Source: Clavelina lepadiformis (taxonomy: Eukaryota; Chordata; Ascidiacea; Aplousobranchia; Clavelinidae). Taken from it: a stretch of DNA of 64,000 nt. A model generated the notes under the pieces. That model was not told the origin of the DNA, did no database searches, and worked only from the letters and a program-made list of their open reading frames with translations. Location of the stretch: positions 10,912,001-10,976,000 of the forward strand of contig NC_135240.1 of NCBI RefSeq assembly GCF_947623445.1. Reading direction: 5' to 3'. How positions within the stretch are numbered: position 1 is the first letter of the stretch; each line of letters opens with the position of its first letter. This document shows, piece by piece, positions 47,135-59,603 of this stretch. A program made the translations under genes and the position numbers.

Positions 47135-50100
47135 ATGGATGGTGAGTAACTTAACTCTTTGTGATGGTCTAAATTTCAGATATACCATATTTTAGAGTTA
47201 CAGTACATATAAACCCCTATTGTGGTATAAATATTTATAAATTAGGATCTTTGTAGGCTAAAGATTTGTTGCATTAGCCCATGTCATTTTTCATATAAAA
47301 ATCCATTTGCATATACAATAGCCACCAGCCCATCAACGTATTATGGGGATGGCGATGTTGATTGCTTTAGGTAGACCTAAAGCCAAAGGTTTTAGTCTTT
47401 CTTATAGAACTCCTGGACTATTGTATTTTTGACTCCATTGTTTATGCTATCTCTGATTGTTTCTTTAAGTCGGCGCAACGTTTATAAACTCTAAAATTTA
47501 GAGTCTAAATTCTTATATTTCAAAATATAGTCGTAATCATATCAGAAACAATTTCATATCCATTTTTAAATCCGAATAGAGCTAATCACTTGAATTGAAT
47601 GATGAATAAGTGAGAAGGGTAAAGAGAGAGAGGTCCTTTGAACAAAGCCTTAGTTTTTATATCACTATATGAGCCAATCAGCGAAAGACATCGCTATTTA
47701 CATCATGCTACGTGTACCAAATATTTCGTAGTAAATAACTAAAAGTCTAACATATTCTACGTCACCAAGCTTCTTTACCACAAGTACCATATAACTTGTA
47801 CACTCTAAATATATGACGCTACTTAAAACACTCATATATTGTGTCAAATATGTCGGTTTAGGAATTAAATGTTTAAATGACATGATTAACCAAAAACAAT
47901 ACAGCTTACTTAATGATACATTTCATCTAACTGGAGAACACACAATCGCTTATTAAGATGCCAATTATATAAATTACTACAATTCACTATTGCAATCGCC
48001 ATAGTATACTCTGCATTTTTTCACATACTTGTCAGTTCATAGCCTTGTAGCCTAATAAACAACCAAAGTAAACTTGGTTCTTGGAATAGCAAATTGATAA
48101 AACTGCCCTCACAGTTTGGAACAAACAATTTTCATGCATAACTTAAACTACTGTACCAGTAACATGATATGCAGTATTCAAACATTTAAATATTTGTTTC
48201 AGGAATTTGTTTTTTCTGCTTAGTAGTGCTATGGTCAGCTGTTCTAAAAGATGTCGTTTCGTTAATGGTTGTAACCAGTGTTGTTTTTCATAAAATAGGT
48301 ACAGAAAAGAGATCTCCAGCCATGATCTTTTTAAAAAATATTGTAGCTTGCACTCAAAATTCTACGACAACCTTCGATTCACACTCTGTTCAGTCATGCA
48401 AATATGTTGATTAAGCAAATTTAGTAGATGTTGCCGCTCAATGTATCCAATTCTTATTACCAATCAGAAATGTAAACAAGCTTGCTGTCATTTTCCCACA
48501 CCATTAGATATAAACAATCTGCTGAGGACTTCCTGCTTTTTGTGTCAGATGTTCTTCTACATAACTAACCTAGTCAATAATAGTTATTTAACTTATTTTA
48601 AAGGCATTTACTCCATTACATACAGGTGTAATGGCTTGCTTATATATTTTTTTCAGCGGCAAGACTTGAGAAACTCAATGCATATCTCATCTCAAAAGGT
48701 CGACCACCTAAGCATCTGCACCAAAACTTCGTTAAGCTGAATGCAAAAAATGTTAAGCAAACACCACTTTCTCATGAAATGGTGAATTTGCCACAGACCA
48801 CAAGTTAGTGTTTTGTGTAGTTGTGATTTGCAGGCTTGTAAAACTTCGGGCTAATATATATACAGTTGAAAGTCCATGACACGACTACCCTTGGGAACAA
48901 AACTGGTTTCATAACTGAGATTTGGTTTTTAAAGCAAGCCTTTTCAATCTGGGATTTCACAAACTTTAACCTGTTTAACCAAAAAACAGTAGGAATAGTG
49001 TGATCTTGTTAATCAAATCATTTTGTCCCCTGAGCATTGTGTTAGATAAATTAATTTCTGGAGTAATGGAGTGAGATACAAGGCATTAAAATTAACAGGT
49101 GTAAATCTGTTCATTGATAATTTTTATGGATACTGAGAGCTTTATTTTGAAGTGGGGCGGAGAGTTTCAACTAAGACAAGAAATGGTTTTGCTCTGAATA
49201 CTAAAGTATTTATTCCGACTCAACTGCATGTAAAAAGATAGGCTAATAGAACAGAAAAAAGTGCTTACATAATGAAGGTGGTCTCGTATTCAGGATAGGT
49301 GTCAACCAAGGTATTATATGTATGTATGTATAATTGTGATGACAAGTGGCTAGAGAAGGACTGTGTTGATTGTATTTCGTAAGTTAGTGTTTGTGTATTT
49401 GTCACACCAAATTCTTTTGTTCCAGTTTCTGCCACTCTAACGACCAGTCTTAAAGCGGTGAACTACCTCCTCAACATTAAGTCACCTCACAAGCCATGTT
49501 GTAAATAAAAACAATTTAATTAAACGACTTGAAAAATACAGTATAAAACAACTCGCATATCCAGTATGAAACAACCTCTAGGTGGCATGTGAGTCAGAAA
49601 AAAGTGCTAATTTCTTTGTTTATTTTTGTGTATAGTGAATTTACCAAAAACGCAATTTCTCAAAAAAGGCCGCATGAGGCTTCCAAAAATTTTGCATATG
49701 AATTAAGCATGTCTCAGCCTCTCAGGGTATATATTATATAATGTTGAAATATGAATAAATTTGTATTTCCTAAGTTCCTGCAACACATGCCTAAACTCGA
49801 AAGTAGAATTTCTGATCTAAAAACCCTAATTTTGTTTGTTTTCGAGCCAGGTTTTAGTTACAATCTGCACCCAATCTGGAAATTTGAAGCATGTCAGCTG
49901 TTAGGGGAATTCCCACACTAAACACAAACCAACCATAAAGCCCTCTGATTGATCAACATGGGATTTTTAAAGGCCTATGTAAGAATCTAATGGAATCAAT
50001 ATATCTCATTTTGTGACCCACATGCCTCCTATAGCCACACCATCAAAAATGAGAACCAGCTCATTCAAGCACCCATGACTTGTACCTTCTCTCAAGAGCC

Positions 50101-53100
50101 TATTAAGGTGGCAATCTTATAGGACACATGAAAACAATGTTGTACATCATATAAAAGTATATGGAAAAAAATTCAAACATCATACATGATAGATTACATA
50201 CAACTCAGTTCGTAGTCATCAAATACTCTGCTGACATCACAAATGTAACTTATTTGTTGAAACGTGTTTACCATACATAAAATGTCTAAATGGTGAATTA
50301 AAGTGAATACATAAAATTACTGCATGAAAAACATACGTTTAGTCACAAACGTCAAGTATTGTCAATTATTTGAGGTGGTTGATTCAGTAAGCTTGCAATA
50401 TAGGATTTGTTCTTCCAATGATTAATTGTTATTGATAAGTCATAAAATTATTATTTTCCTTTCATATGTATTTGTTATTTTTTATTTTTAGCTGTATTGA
50501 AAAAAGACTTGAAATGTGTAAAAGCCAGAATCAAGTGAGTGCTAGTGTTTCACTGATTATTGTGAAATGCTTATTGTTGTAGTAGAATCCTCTTAATGAA
50601 CCCAAAATCCAGCTACCTTTTACCGTATTTTCTTGAATAGAAACTGCACAATTTCATTAAAAATAAACAATAGAAGCCGTATACATGTAATAAAAATAGA
50701 AGCCGCACAAAACGTTCAAAAATAAAAAATAGTAGCCGCGGTTTCTATTCAAGAAAATACGATAATTCCAATTTACTGGGGGATAATCAGAGGCGGGCAA
50801 CTGCTCTTCACAAAGAGTGTCGCTTGTCAATGAGAAAAATAACGACACACATGCTTTCAGGCTTCTATAAAATAGAGTGCGCTCGTTACTTTGTTGTCTC
50901 GCTCTCACATTTTGAGCAATTAAAAAATGTTTTTACTCCAACATATTTTCGAAAACCAATCGCATTCGTATTTTGCAATTTTGCATTGTAAAATCAGTGT
51001 TTAACTGTAATCTAATAATTGCTTATCATTATTTATTATAAATCTTAGAAAATTTTATAAAATACAATGTTGAAAGGTTTTAATGGTTTTGGTCACACCT
51101 GACACAAGTGATTGATAGACAAGTGTTAAGAACCTTTTAGAATTGTAAATGCCAACGTTTTTTTCATTTTTCGCTTTCAACGCATTGGTTAAGCTAGAAA
51201 AGTAACGGCAATGTAAAGCAAATTACGACACCATAACAATAACTCGGCCATCTGTGTTAACCTCTCTGTCATTGACCGTTTTTAACAAAACGTTTATAGC
51301 GAACCATCGTCACGTGGTTCTGCTCTGCTTAGTGTTGCGTGTTGTATTGTTTACTTTTCGCCATTAACTTTGCGGAGCAAAAATTGTGCATGAAATTAAT
51401 CTCACAGCAGTCATTTTGTATTCAGTACATAAAATTATAGTCATGGCTTTCCACAAGCTTAAATATGTTTTATATCCAACTAAATATGTTCATTATGTGT
51501 TTTCGCTAGTTGTTTGTGCAAAAAAGAGCAACAAGCAAAAAACCCTTCAAAAAGAGCATGTTTGTGGTTTCATTCTTCCTTTGAACAAATAGTGTCGCTC
51601 TTGCGATCGCTTCTAAAAAAGGAGCTCGCTCAAAATTTAACGAGCTCGTACCCAGCTCTGGGGATAATGTGATTTTGGATGGTGCATTAGAAATGTTGTA
51701 GTTTTAAAATTGTTAGCAACTTTGAATAGCTACATCGATTGCAATCCTTCTTGGTAAAAACAATTGCTTCTTCAAAAGAGACAGCCACTTCCACGTATGT
51801 ATGTGAACTTCCACGTATGTATTTTTGTAAACAAAGATAACTCACGAGTAACGAGTCAACTCTGAACATTCAATCTCATTATTGTTAACGAGTGCCAGTC
51901 TTTTGCTTTATCTGTTTCTTTCCTAATGAATGACTGCTTTTCAGTATGTTAGTTTTGATTTAACAAAAACTGCAAACCATGCACACACATTGCAATGCTT
52001 TTTGCTTTTTTCTATCTGGACAAGATACATAAAATTTTACTGATGTAATTTTAGTTGTTTTGTTTTCTGCAAATATATTCAATGCACCAGCTATTAAATC
52101 TGCCACAAAATTCATTCATCAGCTGGAACCCAGTTGAATTTTTTCTTAAGCGGATTCTGCTATATAAAAATAATTAGTTGCAAGTGGAATGTTCAACTTT
52201 AAAATTTTCTTTCGGGCATTGTATTAATTGGTAAAACAGTTAATTATAAATGATATAGTTACTGTAAGTGATAATGATAACAATGCCTTTTTCATTCCAA
52301 GTAGATAATACTAGATTTAAGTTATTTACGAAGAACATTTAAAGTTGTAGTTGAGGTAGTTCTTAACTTGTTTTAGTAATTGATACTTGTTGAGCAAATG
52401 TGTTTTGTTTTTTTAGCAAACAGACTTCATTATGTCTGGCAAAAGAAAATCGTCCATCTGCCAGGTCTCATATAAAGTCATCATGCAAAAGCATTAAACC
52501 AAGTCTTAATAAAAACCATGACGTGCCAAAAAAGCGTATAACGTCAAACTTGCTCTTGAAAAAGGATATGGACAAGAAGCACACACCTTTGCTAAAACGA
52601 AGAAGTAAGCTGAACTCACAATCTATCGCACAAACGGCAACCTCGATTGTGGCAAAAAAGCTTCTGAGACGAAGCATAAATACCAGTCAATGCTCATCTG
52701 CCAAAAAAGCAAAAATCCAATCAGTTCTGCTGGCACAAGAAAATGAACTTATAAAAACTCCAAAAGTAGTGAACAAATCTTGTTATACAACACAATCGGC
52801 TAAGCTTTGCAAAAAGACTGAAAAAAGTTCCTTATTCAGGAGCACAACTCCAGGACCGAAGCCTAAAAAAAGAGCAACTCTGTTTGAAAAAAGCGAGCGA
52901 CTGTAAGTGTAATAGCAAGATTACCTACCAACAATAAAGAAAACTTTGTTCCTTTAACTAAGCAAACATTTCAATATTAAGGGAACAACTTCGGTCATGG
53001 ATGATATCTAAAGGAAAAGATCCAAATAAATTGTTTGGTTTTAAGCCCGTAAAAACGATGGTTACTCCTGTCAACTCTCCAGCGAGAAATAGTCCAGCTA

Positions 53101-56100
53101 GAAATAACGTCAATCAATCACAGTGGCCAGTATGTATAAGTTCTTGAAATGCAATGTCTGTGGAGTATGAAGTTGAGACTTTTTATAACGATTTTTCTAT
53201 GTCCTTAAAGACCCTCCGTGATGAAGACTACCATGATGAGCTCTCCGTATTGGTAAAACAAACGATGAAGGAAGCGCAAGATTGCCTGGAAAGGGTATAT
53301 ATATATTAATAAGCCATATTTTTGAAAACTCGTGTTTTTGGCCTTTTACTGAGTATTTTTCCTTAACACAGGGATGTGCAGTGGATGAAGTATATGCAGA
53401 ACTTATGGAGTTTCAAGAAAAAGTGCCAATAGCAGATCGACATGCATCGTTTTGGATTACACTTGCTCTGGTGTCAGATAAACTTGACAAAAAATCAGAA
53501 GAAGTGCTGGAGTTGTATGAAAAAGCTATCAAAAAGAACGCTGAGGTTCCGCAAGAGAAAAAAATTGACATTTTGTACTTGTTTAGGATATTTGATGTTT
53601 GAAAGCTAATTCCTACTTAATTTAATTAATAACTTTAAATATTGCATCATTCTATCAACACATTTGAATTATAGCCTACCCAAGACATCAAGGAGGCTCT
53701 CAGGACCTACATTTCATCTAGGATTGAAAAAAAACCTTATTGCAAAGGAAATGAAGTTCAAGGTACAGCTTAATGTTATTAAGTGATTATTAGCGAAGTT
53801 TGTTTTTGTACAGATTTTGAACTATTTAACTTGATAAAATGCATTGTTTTTTGACATAGCTTACTTGTGGAGTTAAATTAGTGGTCAGCAAACTTTATTC
53901 AATGGCCCAAATTCTCTCTTTAATAATAAAGACTCAAAATTACATGTGAAACATGCATTGTAATACATACTGCAATAACTATCATTAGCTAACTGATCAT
54001 TTCCATGTACTATTCTCTTTTTCGCAGCAGATTTCTTTTGTTGAATTTATTGGGATTTAACTTCGATTAACCTAATTATGCACTTTTCACTGGTTTTAGT
54101 GAGATTGCCTTCAATTAACAAACAGTTAACAAATGAAAATACACCTACATCACTAATGTTAAGTTGTAACAAGAAACCAAAATATGCCTCAGTTGGAGTT
54201 GGAATCCGACTAGGCTGCCCTAATCTTAACATCTCAATCATGAGATTTGAAATTCTGATTCAGCTTTCAAAGTTATTGGAAATCATCACTGATAAAATAA
54301 AGCTCTTCTATGTACACCTGTTTGTTGATAAGTTTAACATAGATATTCTTCATTCACCTTCTGTGAATGATTTAACTGTGCCATCATCATTAATTGTGCC
54401 ATCACAATTGGTAAAGATAAGGTGAAGTGAGAGACGGGCAGGGGTGCTCCTTTTGCTAGAAGCATAGACACCTTAAATAGAAGGACTAGTAACTCGCACT
54501 CTCGGGTTACGGAACTTGGGTCCCAATCACAGATACTAGTGCGCCGTCACAGATTCTCAGGTGTGCCGCGAATCTTTTGAATTTTGGAAAAGAACTGTAT
54601 AAATATTTAAAATAAGGCATGCAGACAAGCATATGTGACTTTAAAGCTTTCTAACTGCTTCAATAGCTGATAAATAAGCACATGTGACGATGAAACCAAT
54701 TATAGGCTATGGCAATGCCGATAGAGTAGGGTAATTTTTTAAAGCAACTTTTCTTTTTTTCTATTTCATAATCGGAACAAAGTTTTTTCAGGGGTCTCTG
54801 TTAATAACACACAATGCCTAAGAAATGTAATGTATATGGTTGTCGAGGCAATTACAGGGAGGAACCGTACTCTAAAGTGGTATCATTTCCAACTGATGAA
54901 GTAGAACGAAACCGCTGGATTGATGCCATGCCAAATGAACGTTCTAGTTTGCTACAGCTTAAGCAGATCTATGCTTGTGCTAATCATTTTGACTGTAAAT
55001 GGATTTCAGTTAAAGGTGGAAAAAGACCAAGCCAACCACCGTCCATTTTCCCTGGAGTTTTAAAGTCATGCTTAAAGCAGGTCTCCTCAGCACCCAGAAC
55101 TAGGCCTAGAACTGCTTCAGCAGAGGCGAGAGCTGAAAAGGAACGATTCCGTACTGAAGGCCTGGATAAGATAGCTGACTTTTCTTCTTTTTGTAATGAA
55201 ATCAAGCAGCATTTCTCAAAGGATCATCTTTTTTTTTGTGATAGTGATGACATTTACATTTCTAAAACTGATGCAAAAGGACGTTCTGTTATTCAATTTC
55301 TTCATTTTCAACGCGTTCAATCGTCATTTGGATTTTTGCATCTTAAATGTGTTGAGAAAAATGGAAAGGACATACCTAAAACATATTTTTTCAAAGCTGG
55401 TTGTCTGCAAAAGAATAGCCTTCTTAGTAAGTGGTCACAGTTAGACAAAATTCTGTCATGCATTACTGAGTATGAGTTCAAAGATACAGACTATCTAAAA
55501 AGTGCTGTAGAGGAATTGAATAGCATGAGCTGTTCTGATTCGCCTCATTTCCAGTTTATTTATGCTCAGTTACAGTTACTGCTCACTCCTCCAGAAGGTC
55601 GACGTTTTGACAAAAATCTTTATATTCTTGCTGCCGAACTTCATAACATTTCTCCAGCTGCATATAAAATGGTACGAAAGTCCGGTTCAATTGTTTTACC
55701 GAGAGTGGAACTGTTGAAAAAACTACTCTCCTGTAGTTTCCATGATGAAAACTTAGAGCAACTTTTCCAAAAGCTTCAACCTCAGCAGTGTCTCGTCAAC
55801 ATTCTTTTTGATGAAGTAAAGCTCACAGAAACACTTAGGTACTCAGGTGGTCGTGTTGTTGGTTATGCGCAAAATGGTTCTGGTGATACCGAAGTTCTTG
55901 CAACACATGCTTTGGTGATTGAAGTTGTCTGCCATTTTGGTGGCCCTAGATATATACTACGCATTTACCCTGTTGCAAAACTTAATTCAGATCAACTCAA
56001 GAAAATTCTATTGGAAGCTCTAGTAGCGGTAAAAAATGCTGGTGGTAGTATAATTTCTTGTGTAGGTGATAATTGCAATACAAATGTTGCAGTTTATGGT

Positions 56101-59100
56101 AAATTACATGGCCCTGGTAAAGTCTTTATTGACGCTATAAATTCTTATGCTTTCCTTGTTTTTGACTACGTTCATTCTTTTAAAAATATAAGAAATAACT
56201 GGATAACGGTGCATGATAAGGAACTTTCTTTCACAAAAGATGGAAACACATATATTGCACGATGGAAGGACATAGAAGCACTGTACAATGAAGACCGGAA
56301 AAACAGCATCCGTCTTACCAAGATCACATACACAGCTGTGTACCCAAAATCTTTGCAGAGACAAAGCGTGCCTTTTGTATGCCAGATCTTCAATGACAAG
56401 ACAGTTGCTGCTCTTTCAACTCTAAAGGATAAACTTGGCATTAACGAGGGCACCATCATTTTTGTCAAACTCATCACTGATTGGTTTCACATGATGAATG
56501 TGAAAGATCGATATTCTGGTATTAACATGCGTGATGAGTGTCGTCAACCATGGACCAAGAACTGCACTAGTTTCAAGAAACTTAATGAAACTTGTGACAT
56601 TATATCCTCTTGTGCATGGTCAGGTGGTCGAGGTCGGACGCAGAAGCTTACTAATCAAACTGCAGAAGCATTTGTAGTGTCTACAAGAGCCAACATCGAA
56701 GCCGCAGAGTTGCTACTGACTCAGCACAACTTCATCTACGTTCTACCTGGTGTGTTTGCTGATGAGGCCCTTGAAAAGTTCTTTGGTCAAGCCAGACAAC
56801 GCAGTGGAGGTAATTTCTATATTGACATTGTAGATATCAAGGCAGCTGCAAAAACCAAAAATCTCCATGCACTTTTAAAATATGAGTCAACTCCGTGCGA
56901 GTCTCATGATGTGCCTTGCACCTCTAACATTTGCATTGATGATGATCAATTTGACATCACCATTGCTGACACTGAAGACCTAGTGCAATCTAATGACAGT
57001 GTCAAGCATAAATGTATTTTTCTAGCTGGATATTTGGAACACAAATATCCAGCTAATATCTTGTGTATCGAAACTGAAAATGATGACGACCATCGGATTA
57101 ATTCGGAGTTTCTCACAAACTTAAATAGAGGTGGACTAACTGTACCTCTACTCTCAACAGTACATTTTGTACACTCAGCCTATAAACTGTTTGGTAAGTG
57201 CAACTTGCATTGCTGCCGAGCTCATCTCAGCCATGCTTTGCGTCGTATTGATAGTCCAATGGTTGTAATTCAAGGAGCATGTCTTACTTTATCAAACATT
57301 CTTTTGAAAGCATTTGTGCTTGACAACAGTGACAAAGAAAGACAACTCGGCTGTTTGAGAAGAAAAGAAAAACTCTCTACTAAAAACTGAACAAGTATCT
57401 TTAGTATGCCAACAAGTATTTTGATTACTCATTTCTACAAATTTCATTGTTGTTTGTTGTTGTTTTTCATAGTTGTTTCACAAATTTCATTGTTGTTTGT
57501 TGTTGTTTTTCATTGTTGTTTCACAAATTTCATTGTTCGTGTTGAAATATTCAGGCTAAACTGTCCATGAATACATTTTAATTCAGTCACAGGGGAACAT
57601 ACTGTGTGTTTCAGTTGTTTAAGTGGGAAAATATGCAATATTTTGAGTGATTTTGGACTATTTTTTCGTGATTTGACCTTTAGATGACCTTTAGATGACC
57701 TTCAGATGACCTTGTAGAAGGTTAAAAGTATGAAAAAGTAATTCCTCACCCTTCAAAACCCCCCAAGAGACACCAGAATGAAGGTTTTACCATGTATTTG
57801 ACACAAATTATGATGGGACCCAAGTTCCAACTTGGGACCCAAGTTCCAGATACCGAGCATAGAAGTTACCAGTCCTTCTATTTAAGGTGTCTATGGCTAG
57901 AAGTGACTTTAAGAACAACGCTCGATTTCAAATTAACTCTTTTTTAAGAGTAATTTGCTCTCTGCTTTTTTATTGCACAGACAAGGTCACAAGCACACAT
58001 AATAGATAAAAAACGGTTAGATTTAAAACAATTTAAGTTTCTGGACGATTTTAAGACTCTAATTTCACGTAGTGTACATAATAACTGCTTTGAGACTAAT
58101 TTCACGCACAATTTTTGCTTTGCAACGTTAAAAACAACTGTGAAAAACAAACAATGCATTACGCTAAGTCGAGTTGTCACCAAAGTTAATGTCATAATTT
58201 GGTTCACTTTGCCATTATTTTGTAAATTAACCAATGTATGCCTTGGAAGTGAAAAATATTAAATTATTTGTGGTAGGTGCCACCAAAACAAAACTCTTTA
58301 ACATTGCATTCATGAAATTTTGTAACATTGACAACAAATAACGATAAGCAATTATTAGGCTACAGTAAAAGACCCGTGTTACAATGCAAATCTGCAAAAT
58401 ACAAATACGATTAGGTTTTGAAAATGTGCGGGAGTGAAAGTATTTTTAATGGCCAAAAAGAACAGGAGCATGAGCAGCAAAATCAGTGCACTCTTTTTAA
58501 TAGAAGAGTGAAAGCATGAGTGACACTTTCTTTCCCAGCTCTGGATGCTGTATATGACAAGTATTATAAGTAGAAACGTACTTACATTCTCAATATGACA
58601 TAAGAATTGATGCTATGTAAGTGGGAGGTTACTGCTTACTTTTTACAGATGTTTGCAATTATGGCTGTAATTAACTACATAAATTGAAATGGACAAAAAT
58701 CATTAAGTAGTGGTCCTATTTAGTTGGACTTTAGAAAAAACACTGAAGCTCTCATATTGCCCTTAGTTTTTTATTACAGGGTATAGTGTGCGGACCATTA
58801 TATTTTGACACATTTGGGTCTTGGCTCACAATTTGCTGGCCACTCAGTTAAATTCTGCATCAGTTTGTTTTGGAAATAAAAAAATAATTTCTATTACCTT
58901 TGTAACCATGTTAAACTTTCTTCAGGTAACATCCACGTTGGTAATGAACAAATTGTTATACCTGAGTCAATACAAAATGAATGTCATCTTCCTGTGGCAC
59001 AATCTAAACCAGAAGCATTGCCTTCGTCTTGCAATATTATTGATACCAGAGAGGTCCTTAAGTCAGCATTGCCATTATCTCCAATGGTTGTTGCCTCTCC

Positions 59101-59603
59101 ATCCTCAGTTGTTAAGCTTAGGATGATACCAAAGTCATCACCAATTTTCAAAAAGTAACATCTTTTATCCAACATAGCTGTTATCTTGTTACCAAGTCCG
59201 AATGATCAACATATTTACTTAACATTCTTTCAATTTATAATGTTTGCCTTATTGAAATTTTGTTTCACAAATCAGTCCTTGGCTATGTTAGTTGAAATGA
59301 TTAGGTGTTATGTTACAGTGTAAGTATTATATATCTTGTTATGATTCCAGATTAATGACCCGGAAAGCATTACCAGCTGATGTCACTGCTATTGTGACTC
59401 CAGTTAGAAGGTCAAAGAGAATAGAGAAGTTTAATAAACATTATCCCAAAGCATTACTTGCCCATGATTCCTGTGTAACAACTCCAATGGAATTGATGGA
59501 AGCTGAAATGAATTCTGAAAATAAATCTTATGACTTTGCCTTTGATCGCAATAAAGCACTTGGTGATGGCTATGCAGATATTTCAACCATATTAAAGTTC
59601 TAG
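47135..59603 (+). CDS. CKAP2/CKAP2L-like mitotic spindle protein
   Basis: Ten exons: 47135-47141, 48657-48803, 50492-50534, 52417-52902, 52982-53129, 53211-53294, 53372-53545, 53675-53762, 58926-59154, 59351-59603; 552 residues, all phases consistent. Family landmarks: an N-terminal LEKLNAYLISKGRPPK motif, a long basic Ser/Lys-rich middle, the second RLEQLRSWMISKGKDPNKLFG motif (residues encoded around 52990), an alpha-helical block with HASFWITLALVSDKLDK and ELYEKAIKKNA, and the C-terminal TPVRRSKRIEKFNKHYPKAL ... FDRNKAL segment. CKAP2-family proteins bind and stabilise spindle microtubules in dividing cells. The donor at 53545 (GAG|GTTCCG) is non-optimal and the least certain junction. The 5.2-kb intron 53763-58925 holds three nested transposons. 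The first coding exon carries only 7 coding bases. Confidence 0.85.
50623..50761. mobile_element. short palindromic pogo-like MITE (139 bp)
   Basis: Inverted ends CCGTATTTTCTTGAATAGAA and its complement (TTCTATTCAAGAAAATACG). Interior repeats AATAGAAGCCG. TA precedes the left end. Lies in an intron of the CKAP2-like gene. Confidence 0.8.
50788..51660 (+). mobile_element. hAT-type non-autonomous element, copy A (873 bp)
   Basis: Ends CAGAGGCGGGCAACTGC and GTACCCAGCTCTG, perfect 8-bp duplication GGGATAAT (50780-50787, 51661-51668). AAGAGTGTCGC / GTGTCGCTCTT motifs lie near the ends. A diverged inverted copy (copy B) lies at 54.4-58.5 kb. No transposase homology seen in its frames. Confidence 0.88.
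54814..57390 (+). CDS. P-element transposase (THAP domain), intact
   Basis: 858 codons, single exon, similar in length to THAP9 (about 900). The N-terminal THAP zinc-binding domain occupies residues 1-82: Cys5, Cys10, Cys55, His58, Trp35 and the closing PSIFPG. Then a helical/coiled segment (95-130), the P-element transposase core with NILFDEVKLTETLR (Asp near 333), SCVGDNCNTN (Asp near 419), and VFADEALEKFFGQARQRSGGN (Glu near 654), which together look like a complete RNase H-like acidic triad; the region between the second Asp and the Glu corresponds to the GTP-binding insertion of the family. It catalyses cut-and-paste movement in the nucleus using GTP as cofactor. Intact termini mean it is a transposon gene, not a domesticated THAP gene. 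No introns were needed to keep the frame open. Confidence 0.95.
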   Translation: MPKKCNVYGCRGNYREEPYSKVVSFPTDEVERNRWIDAMPNERSSLLQLKQIYACANHFDCKWISVKGGKRPSQPPSIFPGVLKSCLKQVSSAPRTRPRTASAEARAEKERFRTEGLDKIADFSSFCNEIKQHFSKDHLFFCDSDDIYISKTDAKGRSVIQFLHFQRVQSSFGFLHLKCVEKNGKDIPKTYFFKAGCLQKNSLLSKWSQLDKILSCITEYEFKDTDYLKSAVEELNSMSCSDSPHFQFIYAQLQLLLTPPEGRRFDKNLYILAAELHNISPAAYKMVRKSGSIVLPRVELLKKLLSCSFHDENLEQLFQKLQPQQCLVNILFDEVKLTETLRYSGGRVVGYAQNGSGDTEVLATHALVIEVVCHFGGPRYILRIYPVAKLNSDQLKKILLEALVAVKNAGGSIISCVGDNCNTNVAVYGKLHGPGKVFIDAINSYAFLVFDYVHSFKNIRNNWITVHDKELSFTKDGNTYIARWKDIEALYNEDRKNSIRLTKITYTAVYPKSLQRQSVPFVCQIFNDKTVAALSTLKDKLGINEGTIIFVKLITDWFHMMNVKDRYSGINMRDECRQPWTKNCTSFKKLNETCDIISSCAWSGGRGRTQKLTNQTAEAFVVSTRANIEAAELLLTQHNFIYVLPGVFADEALEKFFGQARQRSGGNFYIDIVDIKAAAKTKNLHALLKYESTPCESHDVPCTSNICIDDDQFDITIADTEDLVQSNDSVKHKCIFLAGYLEHKYPANILCIETENDDDHRINSEFLTNLNRGGLTVPLLSTVHFVHSAYKLFGKCNLHCCRAHLSHALRRIDSPMVVIQGACLTLSNILLKAFVLDNSDKERQLGCLRRKEKLSTKN
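57438..57536 (+). repeat. 43-bp tandem repeat, about 2.3 copies
   Basis: ATTTCATTGTTGTTTGTTG... unit repeated with CACAAATTTC joints, just after the transposase stop and inside the P element. Confidence 0.85.
57674..57713 (+). repeat. 11-bp tandem repeat, 3.6 copies
   Basis: TGACCTTTAGA units, nearly exact, in the 3' part of the P element. Confidence 0.85.

Larger units (their letters stand above)
54463..57895 (+). mobile_element. complete P element (3433 bp)
   Basis: Terminal inverted repeats of about 32 bp with one mismatch (starting CATAGACACCTTAAATAGAA at both ends) and a perfect 8-bp duplication GCTAGAAG (54455-54462, 57896-57903). 8-bp duplications are normal for P elements. A subterminal 15-bp motif GGAACTTGGGTCCCA occurs once on the left (54511-54525) and twice inverted on the right (57814-57828, 57833-57847). 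The interior holds one uninterrupted transposase frame. Confidence 0.95.
54439..58543 (-). mobile_element. middle hAT-type element, copy B, split by the P element
   Basis: Right part 57904-58543, read on the minus strand, aligns over most of its length with copy A (50788-51660), starting CAGAGCTGGGAAAG. The left part 54439-54462 (CAGGGGTGCTCCTTTTGCTA) aligns with the other terminus of copy A (inverse of TAAAAAAGGAGC). No intact target duplication was found for this one. Confidence 0.72.
53879..58845. mobile_element. outer hAT element of a triple nest
   Basis: Left end TAGTGGTCAGCAAACTTTAT, right end inverse GAGTGGCCAGCAAATTGTGA. Perfect 8-bp duplication AGTTAAAT (53871-53878, 58846-58853). 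Without the inner elements it would be about 0.86 kb. Confidence 0.82.

Noticed and set aside
47698-48414. Short frames in the first CKAP2-like intron.
   Set aside because: They do not match the family or join in phase with its exons.
54078-54425. 115-codon frame just left of the P element.
   Set aside because: It lies within the outer hAT element and resembles no known protein.
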